A stretch of DNA of 64,000 nt from Doris montereyensis (GCA_037039925.1 JAXRKP010000021.1:190946-254945); one strand, 5' to 3'; shown: positions 1 through 24,454, counted from the first letter of the stretch. Program-made: numbers and translations. Notes: generated by a model from the letters alone, not told the origin.

Positions 1-130
1 CACTTCAAAAAAGATAATCCTTACTTCGATATTTTTCCACGGCAAGTTCAGCGAGAACAAAAGGAGAAGGGATTTCAAAGTTACCCGATATTTGAAAACG
101 TTCAAAAACAATAAAAATTTTTGTTTTACT

Positions 131-1146
131 TTCAAACACTGCATATACACACACAGTGAGCAAAGACAGCATCACCATCAAAATACTGCATACACACACA
201 CAGTGAGCAAAGACAGCATCACCATCAAAACACTGCATCACCATCAAAACACTGCACACACAGTGAGCAAAGACAGCATCACCATCAAAACACTGCATAT
301 ATACACACACACAGTGAGCAAAGACAGCATCACCATCAAAACACTGCATATACACACACACACAGTGAGCAAAGACAGCATCACCATCAAAACACTGCAT
401 ATACACACACACAGTGAGCAAAGACAGCATCACCATCAAAACACTGCACATACACACACACAGTGAGCAAAGACAGCATCACCATCAAAATACTGCATAC
501 ACACACAGTGAGAAAAGACAGCATCACCATCAAAACACTGCACATACACACACAGTGAGCAAAGACAGCATCACCATCAAAACACTGCACATACACACAC
601 AGTGAGCAAAGACAGCATCACCATCAAAACACTGCACATACACACACAGTGAGCAAAGACAGCATCACCATCAAAACACTGCACATACACACACAGTGAG
701 CAAAGACAGCATCACCATCAAAATACTGCATACACACACACAGTGAGCAAAGACAGCATCACCATCAAAACACTGCACATACACACACAGTGAGCAAAGA
801 CAGCATCACCATCAAAATACTGCATACACACACACAGTGAGCAAAGACAGCATCACCATCAAAACACTGCACATACACACACAGTGAGAAAGACAGCATC
901 ACCATCAAAACACTGCATACACACAGTGAGCAAAGACAGCATCACCATCAAAACACTGCATATACACACACACAGTGAGCAAAGACAGCATCACCATCAA
1001 AACACTGCACATACACACACAGTGAGCAAAGACAGCATCACCATCAAAACACTGCATACACACACACAGTGAGAAAAGACAGCATCACCATCAAAACATT
1101 GCATACACACACAGTGAGCAAAGACAGCATCACCATCAAAATACTG
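131..1146. repeat. Minisatellite, ~45-50-bp unit, about 21 copies
   Basis: The unit carries CAGTGAGCAAAGACAGCATC followed by ACCATCAAAACACTGCAT and a variable (CA)n spacer. Length differences lie mostly in the CA part. The overlapping ORFs on both strands are by-products of the repeat. Confidence 0.95.
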
Positions 1147-2230
1147 CCACTCTGGCCTAGAAAAATATCACAGGAGTCTTAATGTCAAGGGAGGGGAGGG
1201 GGGCTATGTTACCAGGGGTCCCTGCATAATTGGAACATGTCAGTAGCAACTACTTCCGCAACAATGAAAATATTTTTTTAAATCCCCCATGTTTTCTCAT
1301 CGACATTCTCTTCTCAGAACCTCATGGAATATCTGTTGTGAGATTTTGAGCAAACGAAACTACGCGAAGGCGTCCTTAACTCAATTCTAAGGATTTGCTA
1401 TTTGATTTGAGTTACCCACATTCACAACAAAAGGTGATCTCAGGGTTTTTGGTAGGATTTTTAATTTTGCCTAGACTGCCCTATAAACAACCAAGGGATC
1501 TTTAACGTGCACAGAGTCTTGTGACCTGCACACGGGACCTTCTTTTTTATCGTCCGTTTCCGATGGGAGTAGGTGTCAATCCACCTCACTGTACCAGGGG
1601 GATTTTACTCGAAAAAACTATGAAAATTTTGCAACTGTCAGCAGAGCTTGAACCCACGACCTTCTGGTTGAAAGGCCGACACCTTGCCTGTGGACTACTG
1701 AGTTCCCCTAAGGATATACTATGAAAAATTGAAACAAATTTCGAATGAGAACCCTCGCAACTAACCCACAAAAAAACCCAACCGTAAACAAGTTTTGAAT
1801 TTCCGCACGTCAATTTTACTTGCTGCTGATAAAATGCAAAACTGATAACAGTCACCCATCACATGATTAAACTCCCCCCCCCACCCCCCCCCCCCCAACA
1901 TATAATACCATCGATACCTCGGCTCTCAGCCTCAGCGCTGCTGCATGTTTACTTCTCTACAATTACAAGAAGAAGCTTATTTCTACCACACCGAAGGATG
2001 GATGGTGTTTCCCCCCCATTACAAACTGCACGTCTGCCCATGTTCCAAACTATGAAAGGCAAGCTGTGGTAACACGCCACGTCTAGGACAAATAAAATAA
2101 AATAAAATAAATCAATAAATGAATATAGCATTATAACGTTAGAACATCTTTGGTTTTGTATCCATTCAACTCAAGACTCGGGACGAGAGAGTGAGTGGAA
2201 GATGAACATAAAAATGGAGACGGGATATAC
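1147..2230. other. U2SURP intron stretch with a SINE-2 copy
   Basis: No exon seen. The stretch holds a SINE-2 copy at about 1430-1715, a poly-C tract at 1870-1895 and a short (AAAAT) run near 2093-2110. Confidence 0.6.
1430..1715 (-). mobile_element. SINE-2 copy (tRNA-like head, tail GGGATCTTTAACGTGC)
   Basis: On the minus strand it starts with AGTAGTCCACAGGCAAGG and GTCGTGGGTTCAAGC, which resemble pol III boxes A and B. A body shared with three other loci follows (GTGGATTGACACCTACTCCC; ACGTTAAAGATCCCTTG). No coding capacity. Other copies lie at about 18405-18920, 19085-19340 and 53270-53500. Confidence 0.65.
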
Positions 2231-14383
<12,153 letters not shown>

Positions 14384-14400
14384 TTTTTCTCTTCAATTAA

Positions 14401-14410
14401 GTCACGTGAC
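14401..14410. promoter_or_regulatory. Palindromic E-box (GTCACGTGAC) at the U2SURP 5' end
   Basis: The ten bases GTCACGTGAC form a perfect palindrome around CACGTG, 18 bases upstream of the proposed U2SURP start codon. Such sites bind bHLH-ZIP factors of the USF/Myc class and are common near the start of housekeeping genes. The position suggests a core promoter or 5' UTR element; no TATA box is seen. Confidence 0.4.
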
Positions 14411-14754
14411 CGGAGGCAGCGTAGCTTGCAAAATAATATTTATTGTAGTGATTTTATTGGGGAAACAAAACAAGACTGTACGGCTTCAATGTTAGGCTAT
14501 AGCTGTTATTTGTGTGTTTGATTGTTGTTGCTGTATTTATTGTTTTTTGGGGCAGGGTGTTTTGTTTTTGGTGTGTTTTGTTCTTGTAATAGATATGAAA
14601 AAGAAACAGACTAAGAATCAAGAATGTCTTGTATGCCCTAGTTATTGTAACAAGAAAATCGAAGTCTCGGTCATTCAGCTTTACGTATAATTTATGTCCA
14701 GTTTAAATCATTTGAAGACCAAAAATTTAATGGAAAAGAGAGGAAAAGAATAAA

Positions 14755-15119
<365 letters not shown>

Positions 15120-15184
15120 CGTAAATTTAATAGGCCTGTGCATGTCGTGCTCCGAAAAATAATATTTTAAATCATTTGATATAT

Positions 15185-15319
15185 TTGTGACTTCTTCTTC
15201 TTCTTTTCTTCTTCTTCTTCTTCTTCTTCTTCTTCTTCTTCATCTTCTTCTTCTTCGACAAAACTTCTTATTTTCCAAAATCTTCTTTTTTATATATTTG
15301 TGACTTCTTCTTCTTCTTT

Positions 15320-15364
<45 letters not shown>

Positions 15365-15400
15365 TTCTTCTTCTTCCTCCTCCTCCTTCTGCCTGCCTTT
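15185..15400. repeat. (TTC)n microsatellite in two blocks
   Basis: Two TTC blocks (about 15185-15256 and 15305-15395) separated by about 50 bp that include a repeated TATATATTTGTGACTTCTTC junction. They abut the 3' end of the LINE remnant and may derive from its tail. Confidence 0.9.
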
Positions 15401-15856
15401 TTAGCTGCTCGCTGGAAAGCATAGGTCATTAACAAATAATCTCCAATCATTTTCTTCTGGGCCAGCCTCTCCATAGATTTCCAAGTTAGCCCCGTCTTCT
15501 TCATCTCTCCCTCCAGTTCTCTTCTCCGTGTAGCCTTTGGCCGACTCCTCGATTTTTTACACTGTGGGTTCCTTGAAAGGCTCTGTCTTCTTATTGTGTT
15601 TGAGCTTTTCTTGATAACTAAAACCAACTCCTCCAGAGATGTTGTCAGTATTTCCTGAATAAATTATTGTTTCACCGGTTGTCAATTTTGTTTCTCTTAA
15701 TCCTATCAAATGAGTTTCACTGATTCCAAGAATATCCAGTTGATGATTCCTGAATTCTGAGGCTATTTGTGAGCACTTCCATAAGACGGACATTCCAGGT
15801 GCCAATTCCGGACATTTTCCTTGGGTTAGAAGTTGGATCGTCCTGCTACGCTTCAT
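15400..15856 (-). mobile_element. LINE remnant: endonuclease fragment fused to the ORF2 C-terminus
   Basis: On the minus strand the first part encodes CSQIASEFRNHQLDILGISE followed by THLIGLRETKLTTGETIIYS, typical of the apurinic-type endonuclease of LINE ORF2. Directly after comes SRPKATRRRELEGEMKKTGL and TWKSMERLAQ, typical of the extreme C-terminus of such polyproteins. The whole reverse transcriptase between them is absent. It is followed by TTC repeats. Clade not resolved. Confidence 0.75.
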
Positions 15857-15940
15857 ATTGCACTATTTAAATCTACATTTACATGTATTGAAAGATTTTC
15901 ATAGATTTTATTGTTCAAATGATAAAGATATAACAAACAT

Positions 15941-16145
15941 TGTGTTTTGTCAGAGCATGATGAGAAAATGCGTTTTCGAAAAAACCCATATTTTACATCG
16001 TGCTGATACAAAACACATTTTTCCCCGTTCAAACAGGGATTTATATGTGTTTTGTCAGAGCATGATTGGGAAATGTGTGTCTTAAACGACCCATATTTTT
16101 GGCTATACTCTGACAAAACACATGTTCTCGGTTGCTCAGGGGTTT
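15941..16145. repeat. Two ~105-bp units, each with an internal hairpin
   Basis: Each unit begins TGTGTTTTGTCAGAGCATG (15941 and 16046). Each carries an inverted version later (TGATACAAAACACAT at 16005; CTCTGACAAAACACATG at 16108). CCCATATTTT is shared at the middle. Related motifs recur at 17193-17520. Confidence 0.7.
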
Positions 16146-16239
16146 AAATGAGTTTTGCCTTTTCTTCTTATTGGTCTTCTTCTTCCTCTGTATGCTCTGA
16201 GATCTACACCACGGTGGACATGGTTACTTCAAAGAAATA

Positions 16240-16372
16240 AAAATCTTCTATATGTGTCTATCTAACCTTCACCTGTCTGTCCGTCTATCTATCTGTTTAT
16301 CTATATGTCTATCTCTCTGTCTATATGTATGTATGTATATATGTATACCTATCTATCTATTAATCTACCTAG

Positions 16373-16452
<80 letters not shown>

Positions 16453-16459
16453 ATCTATC

Positions 16460-16505
<46 letters not shown>

Positions 16506-16539
16506 TCTATCTAACTATCTATCTATCTATAGGATCTAA

Positions 16540-16595
<56 letters not shown>

Positions 16596-16708
16596 ATATA
16601 ATATATCTATATATCTATCTATCCATATATATGTCTATATATCTGTCTATTTGTTTATATATCAATATTCATCTATCTAACTATCTATCTATCTATAGGA
16701 TATGAATA

Positions 16709-16792
<84 letters not shown>

Positions 16793-16800
16793 CATCTATA
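16240..16800. repeat. (CTAT)n microsatellite with (TA)n core
   Basis: About 560 bp of CTAT tetranucleotides broken by TA-rich segments near 16455-16505 and 16594-16670. The segment ATTCATCTATCTAACTATC occurs twice (about 16500 and 16668), which suggests an internal duplication. Confidence 0.95.
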
Positions 16801-17023
16801 TGTCTGCCTGTCTGTCTGTTTGTTTATCTATCAATATCACCTTGTTTTTTACATGATAAAGTTATATCAATCGACTCAACCAAATCGTCGAATGGTTCAC
16901 TTAGGCTGTGGTCATTCTTTTATCGAATTGCATCTTACGAAAGGAACATACTTTGATGAACATAGAAATGCCTACTTGACAACTATGTTGAGTGTACATA
17001 CATTTTTACATACAAAAAGGCAT

Positions 17024-17132
17024 ACATACATACATACATACATACATACATACATACATACATACATACATACATACATACATACATACATACATACATA
17101 CATACATACATACATACATACACATACATACA

Positions 17133-17163
<31 letters not shown>

Positions 17164-17164
17164 T
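17024..17164. repeat. (CATA)n microsatellite
   Basis: About 140 bp of CATA with one interruption near 17122. Adjacent ORFs on both strands are artefacts. Confidence 0.95.
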
Positions 17165-17189
17165 AATAGCAAAGACCAAATTTTTTGGG

Positions 17190-17520
17190 AAATGTGTTTT
17201 GTCAGAGTACAACTGACACTTTCCTTTGAGGAATTTAAATTTAAATGTGTTTTGTCAGAGCATGGTTGAGATTCTCCTTCCAGAAAGCGACAATTATATG
17301 TGTTTTATCGGAACATCGAAGAAAATATGCGTTTTGTGAGAGCATACCTGATAGGAACGTGTTTTGAAAATTAATGTATTCTAATTTATTCAAATACTAG
17401 ATCTATTTGGAATTTTCAAAAGATTTTTTGTCAAAAATGGGGATGAAACATGTTCCATCTAAATATCAAATAAAACATTTTCTCGTCAAAAGGAAGAAAA
17501 AAGGTGTATTGTCAGAGCAC
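17190..17520 (+). repeat. Degenerate copies of the TGTGTTTTGTCAGAGC motif
   Basis: Plus-orientation copies at about 17193, 17245, 17299, 17329 and 17504, with 30-170 bp between them, match the two units at 15.9-16.1 kb across the microsatellites. Confidence 0.6.
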
Positions 17521-18290
17521 GTCAGTATACGAAATATATTCTAAAGCGCTAGGCATACATGGGGATGAGGAGTAAGAAAATTAATGTAAAAGTTGTTATC
17601 ATGAAGCTCCAAAAAGTTTTGTTTTGAGATTTTTCTTGAAAGAGCCGTAAATAAAATAACATTGTCTTGTGATTGATGATACGGAGCTTCATATCCGAGG
17701 GACGGCGAGTGAAAAGGCTTTGTCCGAGAAATAAGATCATGAAACATTGTTATCAAGAGTGATGCTCGCTGATGATCTGATTGTTCTGGATTGCACATAT
17801 TAATATGAGTTCAAATAAGGCGATATCGTTGATGCATTTGTAGGCAAACAGGCGAGTTTGTAAGTTTGTAGTCGATTCATTATTATTTATCCATAATAAT
17901 AATATGCAAACCAGTGCTTATATTTAAGCCAACTAGGTATGGGGGTAATGGGGTCTTTGGTCTTGGTAGTTTTCTTCTGTGTTTTAATAACATCCTATTT
18001 GGGTGTGAGGAAACGGTTATTGATTTCACGATTACTCTGGTTGAGGACGCTACAGATTATTTTTTGCAGCTAGAAATTTTGCTTAAGTGAGGAATTATTC
18101 ACCAGAGGAGAAAAAAGGATGTTCACTAACAGTTGAAAAAATGGCTGCGCACACCAATAAGAAAAATGAAAGGGGCGTTTTTAAACAACTCACACCATTA
18201 TTTCTTGTCGAACTGTTCATTCTCATTGCAACAAAGGAAATACTTTAAAATATTATTTCTTTAAGCACTGGTTCAGCGCACACCTGTTTT
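17521..18290. other. No gene recognised
   Basis: AT-rich sequence with no repeat or coding similarity noticed. Confidence 0.4.
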
Positions 18291-19340
18291 AGGATGAGGT
18301 TTTTGTTTTCGTCGAACTTTGCACAGCGCTTCGAAATTGTACGTACATTGTCTTTGTCCCAGACTCGGTAACAAAATTTAAAGAGGAACGTTGCTGTCTG
18401 AGTCAACTGGAGACTCGTGGGTCAGGCCCATACATCTCAAAATAATGATGTTGGGTTTTAAAGTGTAATGGCTCTCAGTCTCAACCAAAAGGTATGGGCT
18501 CCATTGAAAAGGATTGAGCTCCGCCAGATTAACGTATAAGGAAACAAATTTTCTAGATTTTTTTCTGATAATACAAAATCCCTGGATTGAAAAGGATGAT
18601 CTCTTCGCAGCTGGTTCACATAAGAATAGGAAAAATGATTTATAATCAGATTATCTATGTCTGGATGAACAATTTACTTATACAGGATTATTTCTTTGCA
18701 GCCTGTTTTGATTCCCCCCCCTTCTCTGTGTTTTAGATGTCGGTAGTTTTTCAGTGTCTGATGAGGGTAGGTGGATCGACACCTAAATGTCCCATGACGG
18801 AGACGGACGATGCAAAAGGTGTGAGACGACTGTGTGCAAAATATTACATATAGTAACTTGGTGCACGTTAAGGATCCATTGACTGTTTACAGGACAATCT
18901 GGGGTAAAATTTGAAAAATGATTTATAATCAACATTTCGCCCCCCCCCCGAGATCGTGTGTACGTAAATCAAATAAAATAATAACAACAAAAAACAACCA
19001 CCTTCTCTTGGCAACATTCTTGCATGCAGGCAATTTAGGATGGTTTTTTTTGTCGAACTTTTCATGACCGTACAAAATTTAGAGGGAATGTCTAGTCAAC
19101 TGGACTCGGTAGTCCAGGGGCAAAGTGTTGGCCTCTCAGTCTCAAACAAAAGGATAGCCAACGATTGACAAATTTTCTAGATTTTTCCGAGCAAAATCTA
19201 TCTCCCCCCCTTTCTCTGGTCCTGGTAGGTGGATCGACACCTAGTCCCATCTACGATGCAAAAGGTGTGAGACGGCAGTGCATATACAGTACAACGTGTT
19301 TACAGGACAATCTGGGGTAAAATTTAAAAAATTCGCAGCG
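18290..19340 (+). repeat. Local duplication carrying two SINE-2 copies
   Basis: Two blocks (about 18290-18950 and 19040-19340) share TCGAACTTT, ACAAAATTTA-AGAGG, CTCTCAGTCTCAA-CAAAAGG, GGTAGGTGGATCGACACCTA, GCAAAAGGTGTGAGACG and GTTTACAGGACAATCTGGGG in the same order. The first block has extra sequence between head and body. The two parts appear to be a tandem duplication of a SINE with some flank. Confidence 0.65.
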
Positions 19341-19564
19341 TAGCAGTTCTGGTGTTAACGTACATCACATGTGTATAATTACTACTTATATTTCGAGGCA
19401 GCGTAGCAGGAGGTTATATTTGAAGTGGGAGTTATAGTGTTGTTTGTAAGCTACATGCTACAGGTACCGGTATAGTACAATAGAAAAGGTATTGATTCGT
19501 ACTTGGTTGACATCAGATATAAGAACAGGTAAGTCGTTGATCCCTGTACTCATACATTACAAAT

Positions 19565-19660
19565 TTCAAGTAAAGTCAAACCCGCTTAATCCAAACCGTG
19601 CGGGAACAGGCAACAAAGATTTGGGTTAACCGGGAATTTGGATTAACCGAACACGCCTTA
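19565..19660. mobile_element. Possible pogo/Tigger-like transposon end
   Basis: The stretch AAACCCGCTTAATCCAAACC followed by GGGTTAACCGGGAATTTGG and ATTAACCG resembles the ends of Tigger-type DNA transposons. A matching second end was not found, so this may be a decayed single end. Confidence 0.35.
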
Positions 19661-19835
19661 CTTTGATATACTTTGTACCATTGAAGCGGTTGATCACTTT
19701 ATCATTGATATAATATAAACATAGTAGTAGATCTTTCAAATGTATTTACATGTATAATAAGTATATGGGGTGAGTCATCACACTCACTCCGTTCTGCCCT
19801 CACACTGACGACACAAATGTACACTCTCTCACCCC

Positions 19836-19854
19836 CTACCCTTTTCTCTCTCTC

Positions 19855-19899
<45 letters not shown>

Positions 19900-19900
19900 A
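19836..19900. repeat. (CT)n-rich microsatellite
   Basis: CT repeats with short interruptions; further CT-rich sequence continues to about 19980. Confidence 0.85.
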
Positions 19901-20134
19901 TGCACACGCGCATTCTTTCTGATGTTCTCTCTCTCTCACAGTCACACTCTTGTCCACCTCTCTCTCTCTGCTTCTCTCAGTACAACTCAACTAACTACAA
20001 CAATGCACATTAAAAAATATATTTCTACTCTCAACTCTCTCCTGGTCCTCTACAATCTCTGGACTCGGACAGCGTCTCAACAAGTGTCTGAATGACTCAT
20101 GTATAGCAATTTCTTTCTGATGTTCGTTACTGTG

Positions 20135-21500
20135 TGTCACACCGTTGTCCACCACATTACTATTAGCATTGTTGCGTTCGAATGTGTTGGCGTTACTGTT
20201 ACAGTATAGCATTACTATTAGCATTTTTGCGTTGACTAACTAAAACAACATTACTGTTACATTACGAGTGTAAAAAAATATTTTACGTCATTAACTGGTG
20301 TGGGGAGAATGGTCCAGCTTACATTACTATTAGCATTGTTACATTAACTGGTGTGGTCTGTATTTGTTTAAAATGTGGTGTGAATGACGTTACTGTTACG
20401 GGTGTATAGCAATTACAATTAGCATTGTTGCGTTGCCTGGTGTGGTATGTATTTGTTTAAAATGTGTGAATGGCGTTACTGTTACGGATGTATAGCAATT
20501 ACTATTAGCATTGTTGCGTTAACTGGTGTGGTATGTATTTGTTTAAAATGTGTGAATGGGCGTTACTGTTACGGATGTATAGCAATTACTATTAGCATTT
20601 TAGCATTGTTAACTGGTGTGGTATGTATTTGTTTAAAATGTGTGAATGGTTACATTACTATTATTTGTTTAAAAGTGTGAATAGCATTTACTGTTAACGC
20701 ATTATTGTTGATGTATAGCAATTACTATTAGCATTGTTACATTAACTGGTGTGGTATGTATTTGTTTAAAATGTGTGAATGGCATTACTGTTACGGATGT
20801 ATAGCAATTACTATTAGCATTGTTACGTTAACTGGTGTGGTATGTATTTGTTTAAAATGTGTGAATGGCGTTACTGTTACGGAGTGTATAGCAATTACTA
20901 TTAGCATTGTTACATTAACTGGTGTGGTATGTATTTGTTTAAAACTGGAATGTGGTATGTATAGCAATTTTGTTTAAAATGTGTATTTGTTTAAAATGGC
21001 ATTACTGTTACGGATGTTTAGCAATTACTATTAGCATTGTTACGTTAACTGGTGTGGTATGTATTTGTTTAAAATGTGAATGGCGTTACTGTTACGCATT
21101 GTTAACTGGTGTTATGTATTTGTTTTTAAAATGTGTGAATTACTATTAGCATTGTTACGTTAACTGGTGTGGTATGTATTTGTTTAAAATGTGTGAATGG
21201 CATTACTGTTACTATTATTACGGTGTTTAGCAATTACTATTAGCATTTTTGCGTTAACTGGTGTGGTATGTATTTGTTTAAAATGTGTGAATGGCGTTAC
21301 TGTTACTATTACGAGTGTATAGCAATTACTATTAGCATTGTTGTGTTGACTGGTGTGGTATGTATTTGTTTAAATGAAATAGAAATTAACCATTAGCATT
21401 GTTACATTAACTGGTGTGGTATGTATTTGTTTAAAATGTGTGAATGGTGTTACGGATGTATAGCAATTACTATTAGCATTTCCCATTAACTGTATGTATT
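20135..21500 (+). repeat. Satellite-like array, unit about 85 bp, roughly 13 copies
   Basis: The unit contains GCAATTACTATTAGCATTGT, TAACTGGTGTGGTATGTATT, TGTTTAAAATGTGTGAATGG and CGTTACTGTTACGGATGTAT. Copies are shuffled by small deletions, mainly after 20930. Fragments such as ACTGGTGTGGTATGTA recur at 21726 and 21824. Confidence 0.93.
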
Positions 21501-22038
21501 TTTTATAACGGGATTTGAATCAATCAAATTCTTGACTGGTGTTTTTTTCTCTCCATGGAACGAAAAACATTTGGGATAAAGCAGGTGGTGATTTGTATGA
21601 TTTGTTTAAACTGGTGAATCAAATACATTACATGTAGATGGAATAACATTGAGAAGTTGGTATGTATTTGTTTCAAATTAAATGGGTCCGACTGCATATA
21701 ATACAATTAGCATTGTTCACAGGCGTGGTATGTATTTGATAAGAGTGGCTTAACTGGGTGTTTAACCCCCACGTTATCCCCCCCCCAACAAACTACAACC
21801 CGGGTGTTTAAACAACAACAAACTGGTGTGGTATGTAAAAACAACAAAACGAACCAAACCAACAACCCAACAGCAACAACAATTTGTTTAAAAAACTCAA
21901 AAACAAAAACAAAACCCAACAACAAAAACGACCCAAAACACAAACAAAGAACAGAAAAAAAGGAAAGGAAAGAAGGTCACTCAATTTAATCTTTTAAATC
22001 ATGTGAAAGCATTTATTATTTTTTATTATAAATCTCAT
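21500..22038. other. Spacer with decayed satellite pieces and A/C-rich DNA
   Basis: Contains scattered words of the upstream satellite inside an AAC-rich stretch at 21800-21960. No gene. Confidence 0.5.
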
Positions 22039-22915
22039 GAGATTTTCTGTTGAAAAGAATGATTATGGAGGCAAGAGATATTTCTGTTGAAAAGAATGAC
22101 TATCGTCAAGTAGATATTGTCTGTTGAAAAGAATGACTATCATCAAGTAGATATTGTCTGTTGAAAAGAATGACTATCATCAAACTAGCTATTGTCAAAA
22201 CAAAAAACAAAGAATGACCAAATCATCAAGTAGATATTGTCTGTTGAAAAGAATGACCAACATCAAAAAGATATTGAACTGTTGAAAAGGAATGAAGGTC
22301 ACTCAATTTTAATATTGTCTGTTGAAAAGAATGACTATCATAAATCTAGATATTGTCTGTTGAAAAGAATGATTATAGGCAAGTAGATATTGTCTGTTGA
22401 AAAGAATGACTATCGTCAAGTAGATATTGTCTGTTGAAAAGAATGACTATCATCAAGTAGATATTGTCTGTTTAAAAGAATGATTATCATCAAGTAGATA
22501 TTGTCTGTTGAAAAAAGAATGACTATCATCAAGTAGATATTGTCTGTTGAAAAGAATGACTATGTCAAGTAGATATTGTCTGCTGAAAAGAATGACTATC
22601 ATCAAGTAGATATTGTCCTGTTGAAAAGAATGACTATCATCAAGTAGATATTGTCTGTTGAAAAGAATGACAATCATCAAGTAGGTATTGTTTGTTGAAA
22701 GAATGACTATCATCAAGTAGATATTGTCTGTTGAAAAGAATGACTATCGTCAAGTAGGTATTGTCTGTTGAAAAGAATGACTATCTGACAATCATCAAGT
22801 AGATATTGTCTGTTTAAAAGAATGACTATCGTCAAGTAGGTATTGTCTGTTTAAAAGAATGACTATCGTCAAGTAGATATTGTCTGTTTAAAAGAATGAC
22901 TATCATCAAGTATAT
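22039..22915 (+). repeat. Minisatellite, ~40-bp unit, about 22 copies
   Basis: Unit words are ATTGTCTGTTGAAAAGAATG and ACTATCATCAAGTAGAT. Early copies (22039-22400) are more diverged and rearranged than later ones, as expected of an array homogenised at one end. Confidence 0.95.
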
Positions 22916-23120
22916 CTAATGACTTAGGCTTGAGAGATACGAATACATGGGTATAAACTATGTTAATGTTAATTACTGAATAAAATATGCCGACTGGCTC
23001 AAGGGAGACGACTAGAAATCAGACTGATAAAGAAAAAAGTGTTGGTGTTCTCATTATCAACTCAATATCATGTGATGTATGTAATGGCGATAACATTTGA
23101 CAGTTTGTAATATCACATGG

Positions 23121-23352
23121 GTATACATCTATCTCAATTGGTATACATCTATCTCAATTGGTATACATCTATCTCAATTGGTATACATCTATCTCAATTG
23201 GTATACATCTATCTCAATTGGTATACATCTATCTCAATTGGTATACATCTATCTCAATTGGTATACATCTATCTCAATTGGTATACATCTATCTCAATTG
23301 GTATACATCTATCTCAATTGGTATACACATGGGTATACATCTATCTCAATTG
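23121..23352 (+). repeat. Perfect 20-bp tandem repeat, 10 units plus one
   Basis: The unit GTATACATCTATCTCAATTG is repeated ten times without a change from 23121 to 23320. A partial unit GTATACACATGG and one more full copy follow. Because 20 is not a multiple of three, all three frames are open, which explains the overlapping ORFs. Confidence 0.98.
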
Positions 23353-23739
23353 TATTATAAGTGGCAGTATTTTGACGGAACCATTCCCTCATAGGATTTC
23401 ATATCGGTAATAGTAATAATAGTCACAGAGAACATTTTGTATTTTAAAAAAAAATGATATCAACAGTGAGGCTATGTTACAATAATGGTAATGATAATAA
23501 TAATAATAGTAGTAATAATAATAATATTCGTGGACGTGCCTGGCGTTCCAATTTCTTTAGAGAAAGGAATAAAGACTATCAGTATCACTGGGCTTACGCT
23601 CCACACAACAGGAGTTACCCACGTTTTTCAATCCACGTGAGCAATTAGGGTAAATTTTTCTTGCCCAAGGACAAGACCGAAATGCCAGAAATGGGGCTCA
23701 AACTCAGTACCTCTAGGTCACTTAGTCATCTTGTTGTAA

Positions 23740-23754
23740 TAATAATATAAATAC

Positions 23755-23801
<47 letters not shown>

Positions 23802-23835
23802 TAATAATAATAATAAAATAAAATAATAATAATAA

Positions 23836-23872
<37 letters not shown>

Positions 23873-23875
23873 TAT
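23740..23875. repeat. (TAA)n microsatellite
   Basis: Interrupted TAA/TAAAA repeats; a short GTAATAATAA block also occurs near 23480-23525. Confidence 0.93.
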
Positions 23876-24149
23876 TAACAGATTTGTTACTCAAGTTTTT
23901 ATATGATGCATAAAAATAAAAATAACAGTCTTACATTACATACAAGGACACAGCATGCACAAAGCATATCATACACACCATACACAATACTGGGCAAAAA
24001 AAAAGCAAACTGTGCATCATTCAACTTCATACATACATTTCAAAACAACTCACAACAAATAACAATTAAATCTAACTAGTCATCAAAACTTTTGTTGTCA
24101 GCTGTTTAAACCATTAATCACAGTTTCTTCCTGAAGATGCCCATTTTGC

Positions 24150-24195
24150 TAATAAATGCCTTTTATATATATATAAAAGTAAAAGGCATTTATTA
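24150..24195. repeat. Hairpin with 15-bp perfect arms
   Basis: TAATAAATGCCTTTT at 24150-24164 is the exact reverse complement of AAAAGGCATTTATTA at 24181-24195, with a 16-base AT-rich loop. Confidence 0.85.
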
Positions 24196-24207
24196 ATAAA
24201 ATGAATT

Positions 24208-24240
24208 GACAAAATTTTGATGTAATTGTTTATCACTAAA

Positions 24241-24326
<86 letters not shown>

Positions 24327-24359
24327 TTTAGTGATAAACAATTACATCAAAATTTTGTC
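24208..24359. repeat. 152-bp palindrome with a (TA)n centre
   Basis: The left arm starting GACAAAATTTTGATGTAATT and ending ACTAAACTTA is matched base for base by the right arm starting TAAGTTTAGTGATAAACAAT and ending AAAATTTTGTC. The centre is pure TA, itself palindromic. Confidence 0.92.
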
Positions 24360-24454
24360 GCCCAGTTTCTTTTTTCTCTCTGTATAGATGATTATGCATC
24401 ATGAAAATAACATCACTGAAAAACAAGTAAAGACAACACAACATGCCTGCTTGA

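Noticed and set aside
131..1146. Regular repeats that could suggest a CRISPR array
   Set aside because: The units are continuous, with no unique spacers between conserved repeats, and the window is eukaryotic. It is a minisatellite.
23097..23410. Three overlapping ORFs with peptide repeats
   Set aside because: A perfect 20-bp repeat without stops is open in every frame; no start context or flanking exon was seen.
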